A stretch of 48,817 bases of DNA from Blautia sp. (lineage in GTDB: Bacteria; Bacillota; Clostridia; Lachnospirales; Lachnospiraceae): the NCBI GenBank assembly GCA_017459635.1, contig JAFUCO010000005.1, forward strand, positions 1 through 48,817. Direction: 5' to 3'. Made by a program: the position numbers and the translations under genes. Of this stretch, positions 9,441-16,989 are shown one piece after another. Positions within the stretch are counted from its first letter, which is position 1; each line of letters starts with the position of its first letter. Under the pieces are notes generated by a model. That model did not search any database, was not told where the DNA came from, and saw nothing but the letters and a program-made list of their open reading frames with translations.

Positions 9441-10451
9441 TCAGTATACCTCCCACCCGTGCGGCACGTAGATCTCGCGGAACTTCTGCATTGAATACTG
9501 GTCAGTCATGCCCGAAAGATAATCACACACTACCGTGTCTTTGTCGATGCCCTGATATTCGATCATCTCACGGTACTTCTTTGACATTCCTTCCGGATGA
9601 TCAATATACCACCGGTAAAGCTCCTTCAGCATATTCTCGGCCTTTTCTTCTTCCTCTTTGGCGATCGGATTTTCATAGACATTGCGGAACATTATCGTCC
9701 GCAGGTCTCTCATTCCTTCAAGTATCTCAGGGGCCATCGTGATCACATTCCGGTCAATGCTGCTTACTATTATGCTATGGACAAAGGTGTTCAGCCTTTC
9801 ACGGGTTGTATATCCAAGCAGCATTCTGAGAGTTATCGGGATATCGTCCTCTGTGATGATCCCGGCCCTCTGGGCATCATCCATATCATGATGTATATAT
9901 GCTATCTTATCGGAAAACCTCACTACCTGTCCTTCCAGTGTGGAAGGCATGCTGCTTGTACGGTGGTTGAGGATGCCGTCCCGGACTTCACGTGTCAGAT
10001 TGAGGCCTTCACCGTTCTTTTCCAGAACCTCCACTACCCTGATGGACTGGTGGTAATGCGCAAAACCCTTTGGAGAAGCATCGTTAAGCGCTCTCTCCCC
10101 GGCATGACCGAACGGGGTGTGCCCCAGGTCGTGTCCAAGCGCTATCGCCTCCACAAGGTCCTCATTGAGCCTGAGTGCTTTGGCTATAGTCCTTGCTATC
10201 TGCGATACCTCAAGTGTATGTGTCAGGCGATTACGGTAATGATCGCCCTGAGGGGCAAGGAAAACCTGTGTCTTGTCCTTAAGCCTTCTGAAGGCTTTGC
10301 AGTGAAGTATCCTGTCCCTGTCCCGCTGAAAGGCAGTACGGACATCGCATTCCTCCTCAGGCCTGTCCCTTCCGGCAGTATTCCGGCTGAGAAAGGCATA
10401 TCTGCTGAGCATCTCTTCCTCTCGCTGCTCCATGTTTTCACGGATATTCAT
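9441..10451 (-). CDS. dgt: dGTP triphosphohydrolase-like HD-domain protein
   Basis: HD-superfamily phosphohydrolase of the dNTPase group, expected to split dNTPs into deoxynucleoside and triphosphate and so adjust the dNTP pool. The metal-binding HD signature is seen as RNRLTHTLEVSQ (first His) and ALGHDLGHTPFGHAGE (His-Asp pair), with a later DKIAYIHHDMDDA. Length 336 is typical of the short Firmicute form. The start is placed at 10451 because GGAGGGGC lies 5 bases upstream; the longer reading from 10487 has no good ribosome site. It is the first gene of the run into dnaG and rpoD. Confidence 0.88.
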   Translation of the reverse strand: MNIRENMEQREEEMLSRYAFLSRNTAGRDRPEEECDVRTAFQRDRDRILHCKAFRRLKDKTQVFLAPQGDHYRNRLTHTLEVSQIARTIAKALRLNEDLVEAIALGHDLGHTPFGHAGERALNDASPKGFAHYHQSIRVVEVLEKNGEGLNLTREVRDGILNHRTSSMPSTLEGQVVRFSDKIAYIHHDMDDAQRAGIITEDDIPITLRMLLGYTTRERLNTFVHSIIVSSIDRNVITMAPEILEGMRDLRTIMFRNVYENPIAKEEEEKAENMLKELYRWYIDHPEGMSKKYREMIEYQGIDKDTVVCDYLSGMTDQYSMQKFREIYVPHGWEVY

Positions 10452-10544
10452 GAGAAGCCCCTCCGATCCTGAAATTACAAACAACATACCCTTTCTTTAT
10501 ATATTCCGCGTTTCTCTGTCGAATTCCTCTTTTTTATTTATGAC

Positions 10545-10573
10545 TTCACATAATTTTTTAAGTATGCTATACT
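10545..10573 (+). promoter_or_regulatory. Strong promoter for the small protein gene
   Basis: TTCACA (10545-10550), a 17-bp spacer and TATACT (10568-10573) with an extended TG (10565-10566). Each hexamer differs from consensus by one base. The predicted transcript starts near 10580, about 55 bases before the ATG at 10634. Confidence 0.75.
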
Positions 10574-10633
10574 ATATCTGTAAAGAAAAAGGTGTCATAA
10601 CAGCAATCTTGATTTGTATGGGAGGAATAAATA

Positions 10634-10816
10634 ATGGAGGAACAATATATGTCTGACAAAGAAATGGTTCAGATGTTGATCGATCAGCTCATTTCTGTCC
10701 GCCGTGCAAAAGATTCCGACGATCCTATGCGCGAGCTGGAATATCAGGAAAAAATCCTTACAGTAAAGCTTGAAGCAATGGGAATCACTGTATCTGATCT
10801 CCCGCATCTCAAATAA
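10634..10816 (+). CDS. Small conserved-looking hypothetical protein (60 aa)
   Basis: A 60-residue, mostly helical, charged protein starting MEEQYMSDKEMVQ with no signal peptide or membrane segment. I do not recognise the family. It has its own strong promoter and a good ribosome site (GGGAGGAAT, 7 bases before the ATG). A second ATG at 10649 also has GGAGGA ahead of it, so a 55-residue form starting MSDKEM is equally possible. The gene stands alone between divergent dgt and convergent NusG-II genes. A weak CCTGTT/AACAGG hairpin follows the stop. The promoter and ribosome site are the main support for it being real. Confidence 0.7.
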   Translation: MEEQYMSDKEMVQMLIDQLISVRRAKDSDDPMRELEYQEKILTVKLEAMGITVSDLPHLK

Positions 10817-10974
10817 ACAGCTTTATCTGGACAAAACCTGTTTTTAACAGGCACTGCTTCTCTTTACTCTTCGACTGCATAAGTTTCAAATACCGCTGTT
10901 GCTGTGTGTTATTCATCATGCCGCAATGGCGGTTTTATTATCGCCGTCCACGAACAACACTACAATAGATACCC

Positions 10975-11352
10975 CTATTGTGCAATAGTATCTACTTCAA
11001 AGCCTGAAGTATCTTCTTTGCTGCCGGATGCCTCCACTACCAGGTGATGCGGAAGGCAGATTATCGATCCGCCTTTCTCCCCTATCTTCTTCTGCTCAGT
11101 GCAGTATCCGTCCGGGCAGTCCGCTTCGACCATTACCGCAGTTCCTTTTTCTATTTTAAGCCGGTTATGCCCGAACTCTGTATCTATGTCGATCTCATCA
11201 TCCACATAAAGAGACCATCTGCCAATCTCTTTGCCGTCCACTCTCGCACAGACTTGATCAGCATTTTTTACAGTTCCATGTGAATAGAACAGCCAGATTA
11301 CTCCTGCAGCAGCAAGCATTATTATTATAAGCAGATAGTCCCATTTTCTCAT
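10975..11352 (-). CDS. Membrane-anchored NusG domain II (DUF1312) protein
   Basis: A 125-residue protein with one N-terminal membrane segment (about 5-22, LLIIIMLAAAGVIWLF) and an extracellular beta-rich NusG domain II. The signature CPDGYCTEQ and the ending GGSIICLPHHLVVE are typical. The family occurs across Clostridia, often near respiratory or FMN-binding genes. Its molecular role is not established, and no such partner is visible here. GGAGAC precedes the ATG at 11352. It is downstream of tRNA-Leu on the same strand, separated by a terminator. Confidence 0.85.
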   Translation of the reverse strand: MRKWDYLLIIIMLAAAGVIWLFYSHGTVKNADQVCARVDGKEIGRWSLYVDDEIDIDTEFGHNRLKIEKGTAVMVEADCPDGYCTEQKKIGEKGGSIICLPHHLVVEASGSKEDTSGFEVDTIAQ

Positions 11353-11480
11353 CTTGTCTCCATTATCTGTCAGGCTATTTACTTACGATTCCTGCGTCAT
11401 ACACTTTAATGCTGTTAACGGTCAGGTTGCAGACAGCCTGGTCTTTACTGTTCTCAGGCCGGAAATGTATTGTTACAGTC

Positions 11481-11513
11481 AAAAAACCGGAAACCCCATG
11501 TGGATTTCCGGTT
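11481..11513 (-). terminator. Rho-independent terminator of tRNA-Leu
   Basis: On the minus strand, AACCGGAAA and TTTCCGGTT form a perfect 9-bp stem with an 11-base loop, followed by a T-run. It starts about 13 bases after the tRNA 3' end. Confidence 0.85.
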
Positions 11514-11525
11514 CATTACTTGTCA

Positions 11526-11610
11526 TGCGGAAGATGGGACTTGAACCCACACGACTGCAATAGTCACTAGATCCTTAGTCTAGCTCGTCTGCCAGTTCCG
11601 ACACTTCCGC
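11526..11610 (-). tRNA. tRNA-Leu, anticodon UAA
   Basis: Read on the minus strand, a 7-bp acceptor stem GCGGAAG/CTTCCGC closes an 85-base cloverleaf. The anticodon stem CTAGA/TCTAG carries loop CTAAGGA, giving anticodon TAA. The long variable arm (TGACT/AGTC) is the class II form used by Leu, and the T-arm contains GGTTCAAGTCC. The 3' CCA is not encoded. It has its own consensus promoter and terminator and is a single-gene unit. Confidence 0.96.
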
Positions 11611-11656
11611 ATATCGCATTTCGTGGGAAAACTTTGTTTCCCTCGCGACAAATGAT

Positions 11657-11685
11657 AGTATATCAAAGCATCTTCATAATGTCAA
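11657..11685 (-). promoter_or_regulatory. Consensus promoter of tRNA-Leu
   Basis: On the minus strand, TTGACA (11680-11685), a 17-bp spacer and TATACT (11657-11662). The transcript would start about 40 bases before the mature tRNA. Confidence 0.9.
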
Positions 11686-11722
11686 CACTTGTTTCATCAA
11701 TTCGAACAATTTTTTTCAAATG

Positions 11723-11913
11723 GTTACTATTCACGGCCCAGCCGCAAGCGGCTGGGTCTGAGCCCTCCATTCGGAATCTCGCCCTTACGGGCTTCAACGC
11801 CGCTTCGCGGCTGGATTCCTCATGAAGGGCTCAGACCCTGTAAGGAAATATAATCTGCTCTGCTCATGCAAGCATGGCAGAGCAGATTATATTTCCTTAC
11901 GGCCGTGAATAAC
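11723..11913. mobile_element. Complete copy of the structured repeat element (MITE-like)
   Basis: A 191-bp non-coding unit bounded by GTTACTATTCACGGCC on the left and GGCCGTGAATAAC on the right, an imperfect terminal inverted repeat. Inside are three hairpins in order: CAGCCGC/GCGGCTG, a long one from GCCCTCCATTC to GAATCC...GAAGGGC, and one of about 24-bp arms (GTAAGGAAATATAATCTGCT and its complement) around TCATGCAAGCAT. It ends one base before the stop codon of the PilT-like gene. Partial or short relatives occur at 1-108, 29230-29311, 48647-48705 and 48772-48817. Confidence 0.8.
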
Positions 11914-11914
11914 T

Positions 11915-12970
11915 TCAAATGAGACGCTTTTCAAGAGTTTCAGGACTTACAGCGTATAGGAGCGCATTTTCTCTTGTGATTGCTCCTGATCTGTATAACT
12001 TTAAGAGTTCCATATCCATGGACATCATGCCCTGCGAAGCTCCGCTGAAGATGGCGTTTTCGATCTGATGTGTACGTCCGTCACGGATTAGGTTCTGGAT
12101 AGCGGTGTTTACAGTCATCAGTTCGAATACGACTGTCTGCCCGCCTTCCTTCTTCTGTACAAGGCGCTGGGATACAACCGCTCTAAGGACAACCGAGAGC
12201 TGCATTCTTATCTGTGCCTGCTGCTCTGCCGGGAAAATATCCATAATACGGTCGACCGTCTTGGCTGCTCCAGTAGTATGAAGCGAGGAAAGCACAAGAT
12301 GTCCGGTCTCGGCTGCGGTTATGGAAGTCTGTATCGTATCAAGGTCACGCATCTCACCAAGCATTATAACTTCGGGTGCCTGACGGAGTGCCGCACGCAG
12401 CGCCCGAGGGAATGATCTGGCGTCATTCGGGACCTCTCTCTGGCTTATCAGGGACTGTTTATGTTTGTGAAGGTACTCTATAGGATCCTCAACTGTTACG
12501 ATATGTCCCTTACGGTTGGAGTTTATCCAGTCGATGATACAGGCCAGGGTCGTACTTTTACCGCTGCCTGCAGGTCCGGTAACAAGGATAAGGCCGCTCT
12601 TTATCCTGCCAAGTTCCACAATGGACTTGGGTATGTTCAGCTCCTCAGGACGCGGCAGGCTGAATGAGATCATACGAAGAGTGGCGGCAATAGTACCCCT
12701 CTGATAGTATGCATTGCAGCGGAAACGGCTGATGCCCGGTATCGGGAACGAAAAGTCATCGTCGCCGTCCTCATCCAGCTGTGACATATCCCTGTGGGCA
12801 AGCGCATACGCTTCAGTTATAAGCCGCTTTGTATCCTCCGGCTTAAGGATATCTCCCCCAACCGGTATTACTTCACCCTTTACCTTGCATGAAACAGGGG
12901 CGGCAGGAAGTACAAATATATCTGATGCTCCCATCTCGGAGGCTTTTTGCAGGTAGTCTCTTAGTTCCAT
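11915..12970 (-). CDS. pilT: PilT-type type IV pilus ATPase
   Basis: Hexameric secretion ATPase. PilT proteins power pilus retraction at the cytoplasmic face of the platform protein. It has an N-terminal PAS-like part, Walker A GPAGSGKST (near residue 130), Walker B around VIMLGEMRD, the His box HLVLSSLHTTGAAKTVDRI, and the C-terminal NLIRDGRTHQIENAI segment with GMMSMDMEL that is characteristic of PilT rather than PilB. Length 351 fits. It is the last gene of the surface operon and its ATG overlaps the end of the preceding gene by 10 bases. No PilB/GspE extension ATPase is present in the window, so this may be the only motor here, or another may lie elsewhere. Confidence 0.88.
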   Translation of the reverse strand: MELRDYLQKASEMGASDIFVLPAAPVSCKVKGEVIPVGGDILKPEDTKRLITEAYALAHRDMSQLDEDGDDDFSFPIPGISRFRCNAYYQRGTIAATLRMISFSLPRPEELNIPKSIVELGRIKSGLILVTGPAGSGKSTTLACIIDWINSNRKGHIVTVEDPIEYLHKHKQSLISQREVPNDARSFPRALRAALRQAPEVIMLGEMRDLDTIQTSITAAETGHLVLSSLHTTGAAKTVDRIMDIFPAEQQAQIRMQLSVVLRAVVSQRLVQKKEGGQTVVFELMTVNTAIQNLIRDGRTHQIENAIFSGASQGMMSMDMELLKLYRSGAITRENALLYAVSPETLEKRLI

Positions 12971-13404
12971 AGATTTACCATCTCCATCTCAACCACAAGT
13001 CTGTGAGTCTTCCACATCACATGCCCGTCTTCAGAATCTGCAGGAAGAACAGCCGAGCAGTTAAGCGTGTGTTTGCCTTCCTCTTCTGTCCATGAAACTG
13101 TATCGCCTTCAAGTGTCATGCCTGAAGGAAGCTGTCCTGCTATTTTGGTGAGATACTCCTCCCGTGAATCTGTCTCCGACAGAACTTTGGCAGATACAGC
13201 ATCCAGCGACGCAAGGGATTTCTCTGAACGTGCGTTAAGCGTGTAGGTCTCTTCAGTCACGCCTGCGCTTCTTTCACTGAGCGACAGGTCGTTTCTTGTC
13301 ATCATATAAGTAAGCAGACCCAGAATGCTCATACTCAGTATTACAACAATGAGGATAATTGATGCCGCTCCGGGTCCAAATGATAATTTACTCTTCTGCT
13401 GCAT
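12961..13404 (-). CDS. Membrane-anchored pilus-cluster protein, unrecognised family
   Basis: A 147-residue protein with one N-terminal hydrophobic helix (about 14-35, SIILIVVILSMSILGLLTYMM) after a short basic start and a periplasm-type acidic ectodomain of about 110 residues. It lacks a clear prepilin cleavage site, having FGPGAAS before the helix and no Glu at +5. By position, between a pseudopilin-like gene and the ATPase, it probably belongs to the pilus machine. AGGGG lies before the ATG. It starts 2 bases after the upstream stop and overlaps pilT by 10 bases, so translation is coupled. Confidence 0.75.
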   Translation of the reverse strand: MQQKSKLSFGPGAASIILIVVILSMSILGLLTYMMTRNDLSLSERSAGVTEETYTLNARSEKSLASLDAVSAKVLSETDSREEYLTKIAGQLPSGMTLEGDTVSWTEEEGKHTLNCSAVLPADSEDGHVMWKTHRLVVEMEMVNLWN

Positions 13405-13406
13405 TT

Positions 13407-13826
13407 TTATACCCCTCTGTACCAGGAAACAGGAAGCCTGAACAGCTCCACTCCTTCCTGCCTGCCATGGCCTTCAGTCATTTCGCTTACGTAGGCAGAA
13501 ATGCTGCCTTCCCACAGCTGACCGGCCTCCTGCGGCAAAAATGATCCCGTAATCATCAGGGAGTAAGCCCCCATATTCTTTGTCCAGTATCCATGGGATG
13601 ATACAAAATACATATCATCAAGGAGTTCTTCCGGATGCTCGCTTCCATACATGTTCTCGGCAATATTCTGGGCCTCATACAGAGCCTCTGTTTCAACCTG
13701 TGAGCGTATTGCCATGCTTCTCGACAGGGAGAATACCCTTACAAGAACCGTCAGAGTAACCATCAGGAAAAACACGGCTATCAGGATCTCTATCAACAAA
13801 TAATCTGATCTGTTGCGTCTGTTCAT
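13407..13826 (-). CDS. Type IV pilin-like (pseudopilin) protein
   Basis: A 139-residue protein with a prepilin-type N-terminus: short basic leader MNRRNRSD, then YLLIEILIAVFFLMVTL, a hydrophobic helix with Glu at position 5 after the expected cut. The residue before the cut is Asp instead of the usual Gly, so processing by a prepilin peptidase is uncertain. The rest is a small globular domain with several aromatic residues. It overlaps the upstream gene by 4 bases and is followed after 2 bases by the next. Most like a minor pilin or GspI/J-type subunit, without firm family match. Confidence 0.75.
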   Translation of the reverse strand: MNRRNRSDYLLIEILIAVFFLMVTLTVLVRVFSLSRSMAIRSQVETEALYEAQNIAENMYGSEHPEELLDDMYFVSSHGYWTKNMGAYSLMITGSFLPQEAGQLWEGSISAYVSEMTEGHGRQEGVELFRLPVSWYRGV

Positions 13827-14560
13827 GTCATTGCCCCCCTCCCATCATCAGTATTCGGGGAGCCTTTTCCAGCCGCATCGCTGCTGTCATTCTCCTCTGC
13901 AGCGCCCGCTGCATTCGTCGCTGCATCCTTTGCATGTTCTGCTGCAGTTATCACCTTATCATCAGATGCTTTTTCATCAGATGCTTTTTCGTCAAATTCA
14001 TCTTCGTCAGCTGTATCTTCAGATCCTGCACCTGCAGATGCTGAATCTTCCGCAGCTGAATCTTCTATTATATCTGCATCAGGGCTGCACCTGAGTGCAG
14101 TGGTCACCTGGATCATATCGCCGGCAATGTCCATCATATCGACAGTCACCAGCTGCCCCTCTATCTTAGGAGCAAACGCCTTGATTTCGGTTATCTCAAC
14201 ACCATGGTCCGGAAGCATCTCAGTATCCGCACGAGTAAACTGCTCGTACAGCTTACCGTCATACTCATAGAGCCAGGTCACGTACTCTGTGCCGTCTATA
14301 TTCTCGTGCAGAGCAAGAGTCGTAATTCCACCGGCATCTTCGACCTTTACGGATCCGATGGAATCCTGTGCCTTAATCATACTTCTGACATATGAGAACA
14401 GTACACGGTCCGAATTATTCTGATCCATCCGGTCTACTACGCCGCGGTACATCTGCGCTCCAAAAAGCACGAGCATCACGGACATCATCGCAAAGAGTGC
14501 GAGAAGAACAAAGACAAACAGGCCCTGCATGCCATGATGTACTACATTTCTTCTTTTCAT
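13823..14560 (-). CDS. Pilus-cluster membrane protein with acidic Ala/Asp/Glu tail
   Basis: A 245-residue protein with an N-terminal membrane helix (about 11-32, LFVFVLLALFAMMSVMLVLFGA) after a basic and His-containing start, a compact domain of about 130 residues, and a low-complexity tail of about 80 residues rich in Asp, Glu, Ala and Ser with a repeated DEKASD unit. The domain resembles the DUF4860-type proteins found in clostridial type IV pilus clusters; this is from memory and not verified. The tail resembles the acidic regions of the sortase and DUF1002 protein in this window. It starts 2 bases after the upstream stop. Confidence 0.72.
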   Translation of the reverse strand: MKRRNVVHHGMQGLFVFVLLALFAMMSVMLVLFGAQMYRGVVDRMDQNNSDRVLFSYVRSMIKAQDSIGSVKVEDAGGITTLALHENIDGTEYVTWLYEYDGKLYEQFTRADTEMLPDHGVEITEIKAFAPKIEGQLVTVDMMDIAGDMIQVTTALRCSPDADIIEDSAAEDSASAGAGSEDTADEDEFDEKASDEKASDDKVITAAEHAKDAATNAAGAAEENDSSDAAGKGSPNTDDGRGAMT

Positions 14561-14562
14561 GA

Positions 14563-14862
14563 TTACCCTGCTTTCTGTTCTATCACGCGAATGTCCGGAA
14601 AGAGGTTGGACGCAAACGCATCATAAGCCACCAGATACCTGCTGTGGTCATAAGACAGCCCGTAATTCTCCTCCAGATAACTAAGTGTACCGGGATAAGC
14701 TCCTTCAACCGCGTAACATGTAAGAGCTGCCTTCCTGACCGCATCGTGCACCATCTCGGTCTGCGAAGTCTGCTGGGAATTATCCAGATATGTCACCACT
14801 CTGAAAGCTCCGAATAAAAGCAAAGCCAGCAGAAGGACTATTGCGATGTCTCTTTTTCCCAT
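14563..14862 (-). CDS. Small pilin-like membrane protein (99 aa)
   Basis: A 99-residue protein with the N-terminus MGKRDIAIVLLLALLLFGAF, a short basic start followed directly by a hydrophobic helix and then a short soluble domain containing an AYPGTLSYLEENYGL motif. That motif, with regular Tyr/Pro and Leu, resembles the segment after the helix in GspG-type pseudopilins (GxYP...L). There is no Gly-Phe cleavage site and no Glu at +5. It could be a minor pilin inserted without cleavage. GGAGGAGAAG lies before the ATG. It follows the platform protein gene after 94 bases. Confidence 0.72.
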   Translation of the reverse strand: MGKRDIAIVLLLALLLFGAFRVVTYLDNSQQTSQTEMVHDAVRKAALTCYAVEGAYPGTLSYLEENYGLSYDHSRYLVAYDAFASNLFPDIRVIEQKAG

Positions 14863-14956
14863 CTTCTCCTCCTATTATCAGGTAATGAAGCAATACCTGT
14901 ATTCCGTGAGAAAACTCCAGATTTCCCCGGAAAAACTCAGGCTTTTACCGGCTGTT

Positions 14957-16006
14957 TCAGAATGAATTACCAAGAATACCGATCATCGGAAGCATTACAG
15001 AAAGAAGGATTGCCCCGATAACGATCGAAAGCAGCGCTATAAGAGTCGGCTCGATGATTGCAACTATATGGGCAATTCCATCCTCAACCTGTTCTTCATA
15101 CATCTCGGAGATCTTCTGCATTACCTGCTCTTCGCGTCCGGTAGTGCTGCCGATGCGGATCATTCTGTCTTCAAGCCCGCCAAACAGGCCTGACTCAGTA
15201 ACCGCTTCAGCAAAACCCTCACCGCCATTCAGCTTTTCATAGATACCGTTGACCTTTTTGATGATCTCGCTGTTGGAGAGCACCGACGGCATAAGACGGA
15301 AAGCTTCAAGTGTCGGGAAACCGCTCGAAAGCATGATTGAAAGAACACTTGCAACTCTGGAAGCATTGAGCTTCATATCAAGATTACGTACCGGCGGGAA
15401 TATTTTGCGGATGAAGTTCATCAGCTTTTCCCTTCCGGATCCTTTAAGCATCACTATGCTGATCAGTACAGCAATAACCAGTAATGCAACAAGAATAAGG
15501 ACAACCCAGCCGATAACGGAACCCAGGTTTATAAGAACCCTGCCGCTGCCAGTAACGTCACGTCCCATACTGTTAAGGACACGTCTGAAAACGGGAAGTA
15601 CCTTCCATACCATGAGAGCCACGATAACTACGATCATCACACCAAGTACAAGCGGATAGGTAACTGCATTGATAATAGCAGTTTTGATCCTGGACTCTCT
15701 TTCATAATAATCCGAGAGGCCGGACATGACCCTGTCCATCTGCCCCGACTGCTCACCGATTCCTGTAAGCTCGACCATATATTCAGGCCATCTTTCGTCT
15801 TTTTTCAGCGCCTGATACAGCGAACCGGTTTCATTCAGTCCCTGATATGCTGACTGATATACATCCGCATATTTGCTGTCTTTGGATGATTCCGCAATCG
15901 TCTCCATCCCATCATAAAGCGGCAGACTGGCATCAAGCAGCAAGCCCACCTGACTGCAGAAATTTGCAACCTCCGCAGAATCCACCTTGTTCTTTACATC
16001 GGCCAT
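14957..16006 (-). CDS. pilC: Type II secretion/type IV pilus platform protein (GspF/PilC family)
   Basis: The inner-membrane platform of type II secretion and type IV pilus systems, which couples the cytoplasmic ATPase to pilin addition. The protein has two GspF-type helical domains (about 10-120 and 215-330) and three membrane segments (about 120-140, 165-190 and 320-345), the normal architecture. The soluble repeats contain the LYDGMETIAESS and GFPTLEAFRLMP segments typical of the duplicated domain. Length 349 is slightly short of the usual 400. GGAGG lies 7 bases before the ATG. It lies in the surface operon but after a 119-base gap from the transglutaminase gene. Confidence 0.88.
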   Translation of the reverse strand: MADVKNKVDSAEVANFCSQVGLLLDASLPLYDGMETIAESSKDSKYADVYQSAYQGLNETGSLYQALKKDERWPEYMVELTGIGEQSGQMDRVMSGLSDYYERESRIKTAIINAVTYPLVLGVMIVVIVALMVWKVLPVFRRVLNSMGRDVTGSGRVLINLGSVIGWVVLILVALLVIAVLISIVMLKGSGREKLMNFIRKIFPPVRNLDMKLNASRVASVLSIMLSSGFPTLEAFRLMPSVLSNSEIIKKVNGIYEKLNGGEGFAEAVTESGLFGGLEDRMIRIGSTTGREEQVMQKISEMYEEQVEDGIAHIVAIIEPTLIALLSIVIGAILLSVMLPMIGILGNSF

Positions 16007-16125
16007 TTTGATCCTCCATATTTCCCGTCTTCACAGGTGAAAACACCGGAAACCATCTATCCTCTCCCGAGGAACTGCTAAAACTGATCAAAGATTGTCA
16101 GGAACTGTCTCAAAATCACAGGTCC

Positions 16126-16989
16126 TTAGTAAAAACGTTCGATCGTATAGTTATTTGCGACCGCGAGAGCGCCTACTGCTGCTGTCGGGTCAAAGAATTT
16201 GTCTTCACCGTCTACCGTAGAAATAGTCCATGCGTGGTAATATCCATCCACATATCCTATGATAAGCCTGGATGCTATTCCCTGTGAACGCAGCATACTT
16301 ATTGTAACTGCCGAGAGATCCTGGCATATTCCGGTGCGGCTTGCAAATGTGGAATCAACCTCCGGAAGAGTTCCGGCAGCTACCGACTGCGCTTTTGCAA
16401 AATCGTATGTGAAATTTGCGCCAATATAATCACATATCGCATTAAATATCTCTGTCTGTGACGTCATTCCCTCTGTAATCTGGTCAGCCATTGCAACGCA
16501 GGGAGAGTCCTTCGTGTAGCTTACATACTGATTAGGTACGAGAAATGCTGCATTGTCATTCATGCTCGGTATGCTGAGGTCAAGCTTTCCACCTGTAGCA
16601 TACTTTGATCCGGCAACATTCTCAAAAAGCGAAATGCTGTAATTCCCGGGTCCAAACTGGAGCGGGAGCACTTCATAATCCCCGTACGGATTGATGTCAT
16701 ACAGCAGCTGGTTGCCACCGCACATAACCTGAATCTTAAACGCGTTTCCGGTCGGCGAAGCCACCGCCATCATGACATATCCTTTGTATGTATTACTGCA
16801 GTCAAGACGAAGGTTTCCATCCATCCGCACATCAGAACCTGAGGCAACAGGCCATTCAGCATCTGATGAAGCGGCAATGGCTATCCTGATAAGAATTCCG
16901 CAGAATATCAAAAGAGATATTATTCCAATTTTCTTAGAAAGTCGCCTGTAATACATCGAGAACATCCCCATCCCTATTAAGGAAAACAA
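16126..16989 (-). CDS. Secreted transglutaminase-like (Cys protease fold) protein
   Basis: An N-terminal membrane anchor or signal (about 18-42) is followed by a beta-rich domain and a transglutaminase-like core. The catalytic set is visible as GICQDLSAV (Cys), YYHAWT (His) and FFDPTAAV (Asp). Such domains hydrolyse or transfer amide bonds and could modify surface proteins encoded by the same operon, which is inference. The start is uncertain: the longest frame begins at 16989, but Met codons at 16971, 16965 and 16956 are also possible and none has a strong ribosome site. The reading frame overlaps the preceding gene by up to 56 bases, indicating coupled translation. Confidence 0.82.
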   Translation of the reverse strand: MFSLIGMGMFSMYYRRLSKKIGIISLLIFCGILIRIAIAASSDAEWPVASGSDVRMDGNLRLDCSNTYKGYVMMAVASPTGNAFKIQVMCGGNQLLYDINPYGDYEVLPLQFGPGNYSISLFENVAGSKYATGGKLDLSIPSMNDNAAFLVPNQYVSYTKDSPCVAMADQITEGMTSQTEIFNAICDYIGANFTYDFAKAQSVAAGTLPEVDSTFASRTGICQDLSAVTISMLRSQGIASRLIIGYVDGYYHAWTISTVDGEDKFFDPTAAVGALAVANNYTIERFY

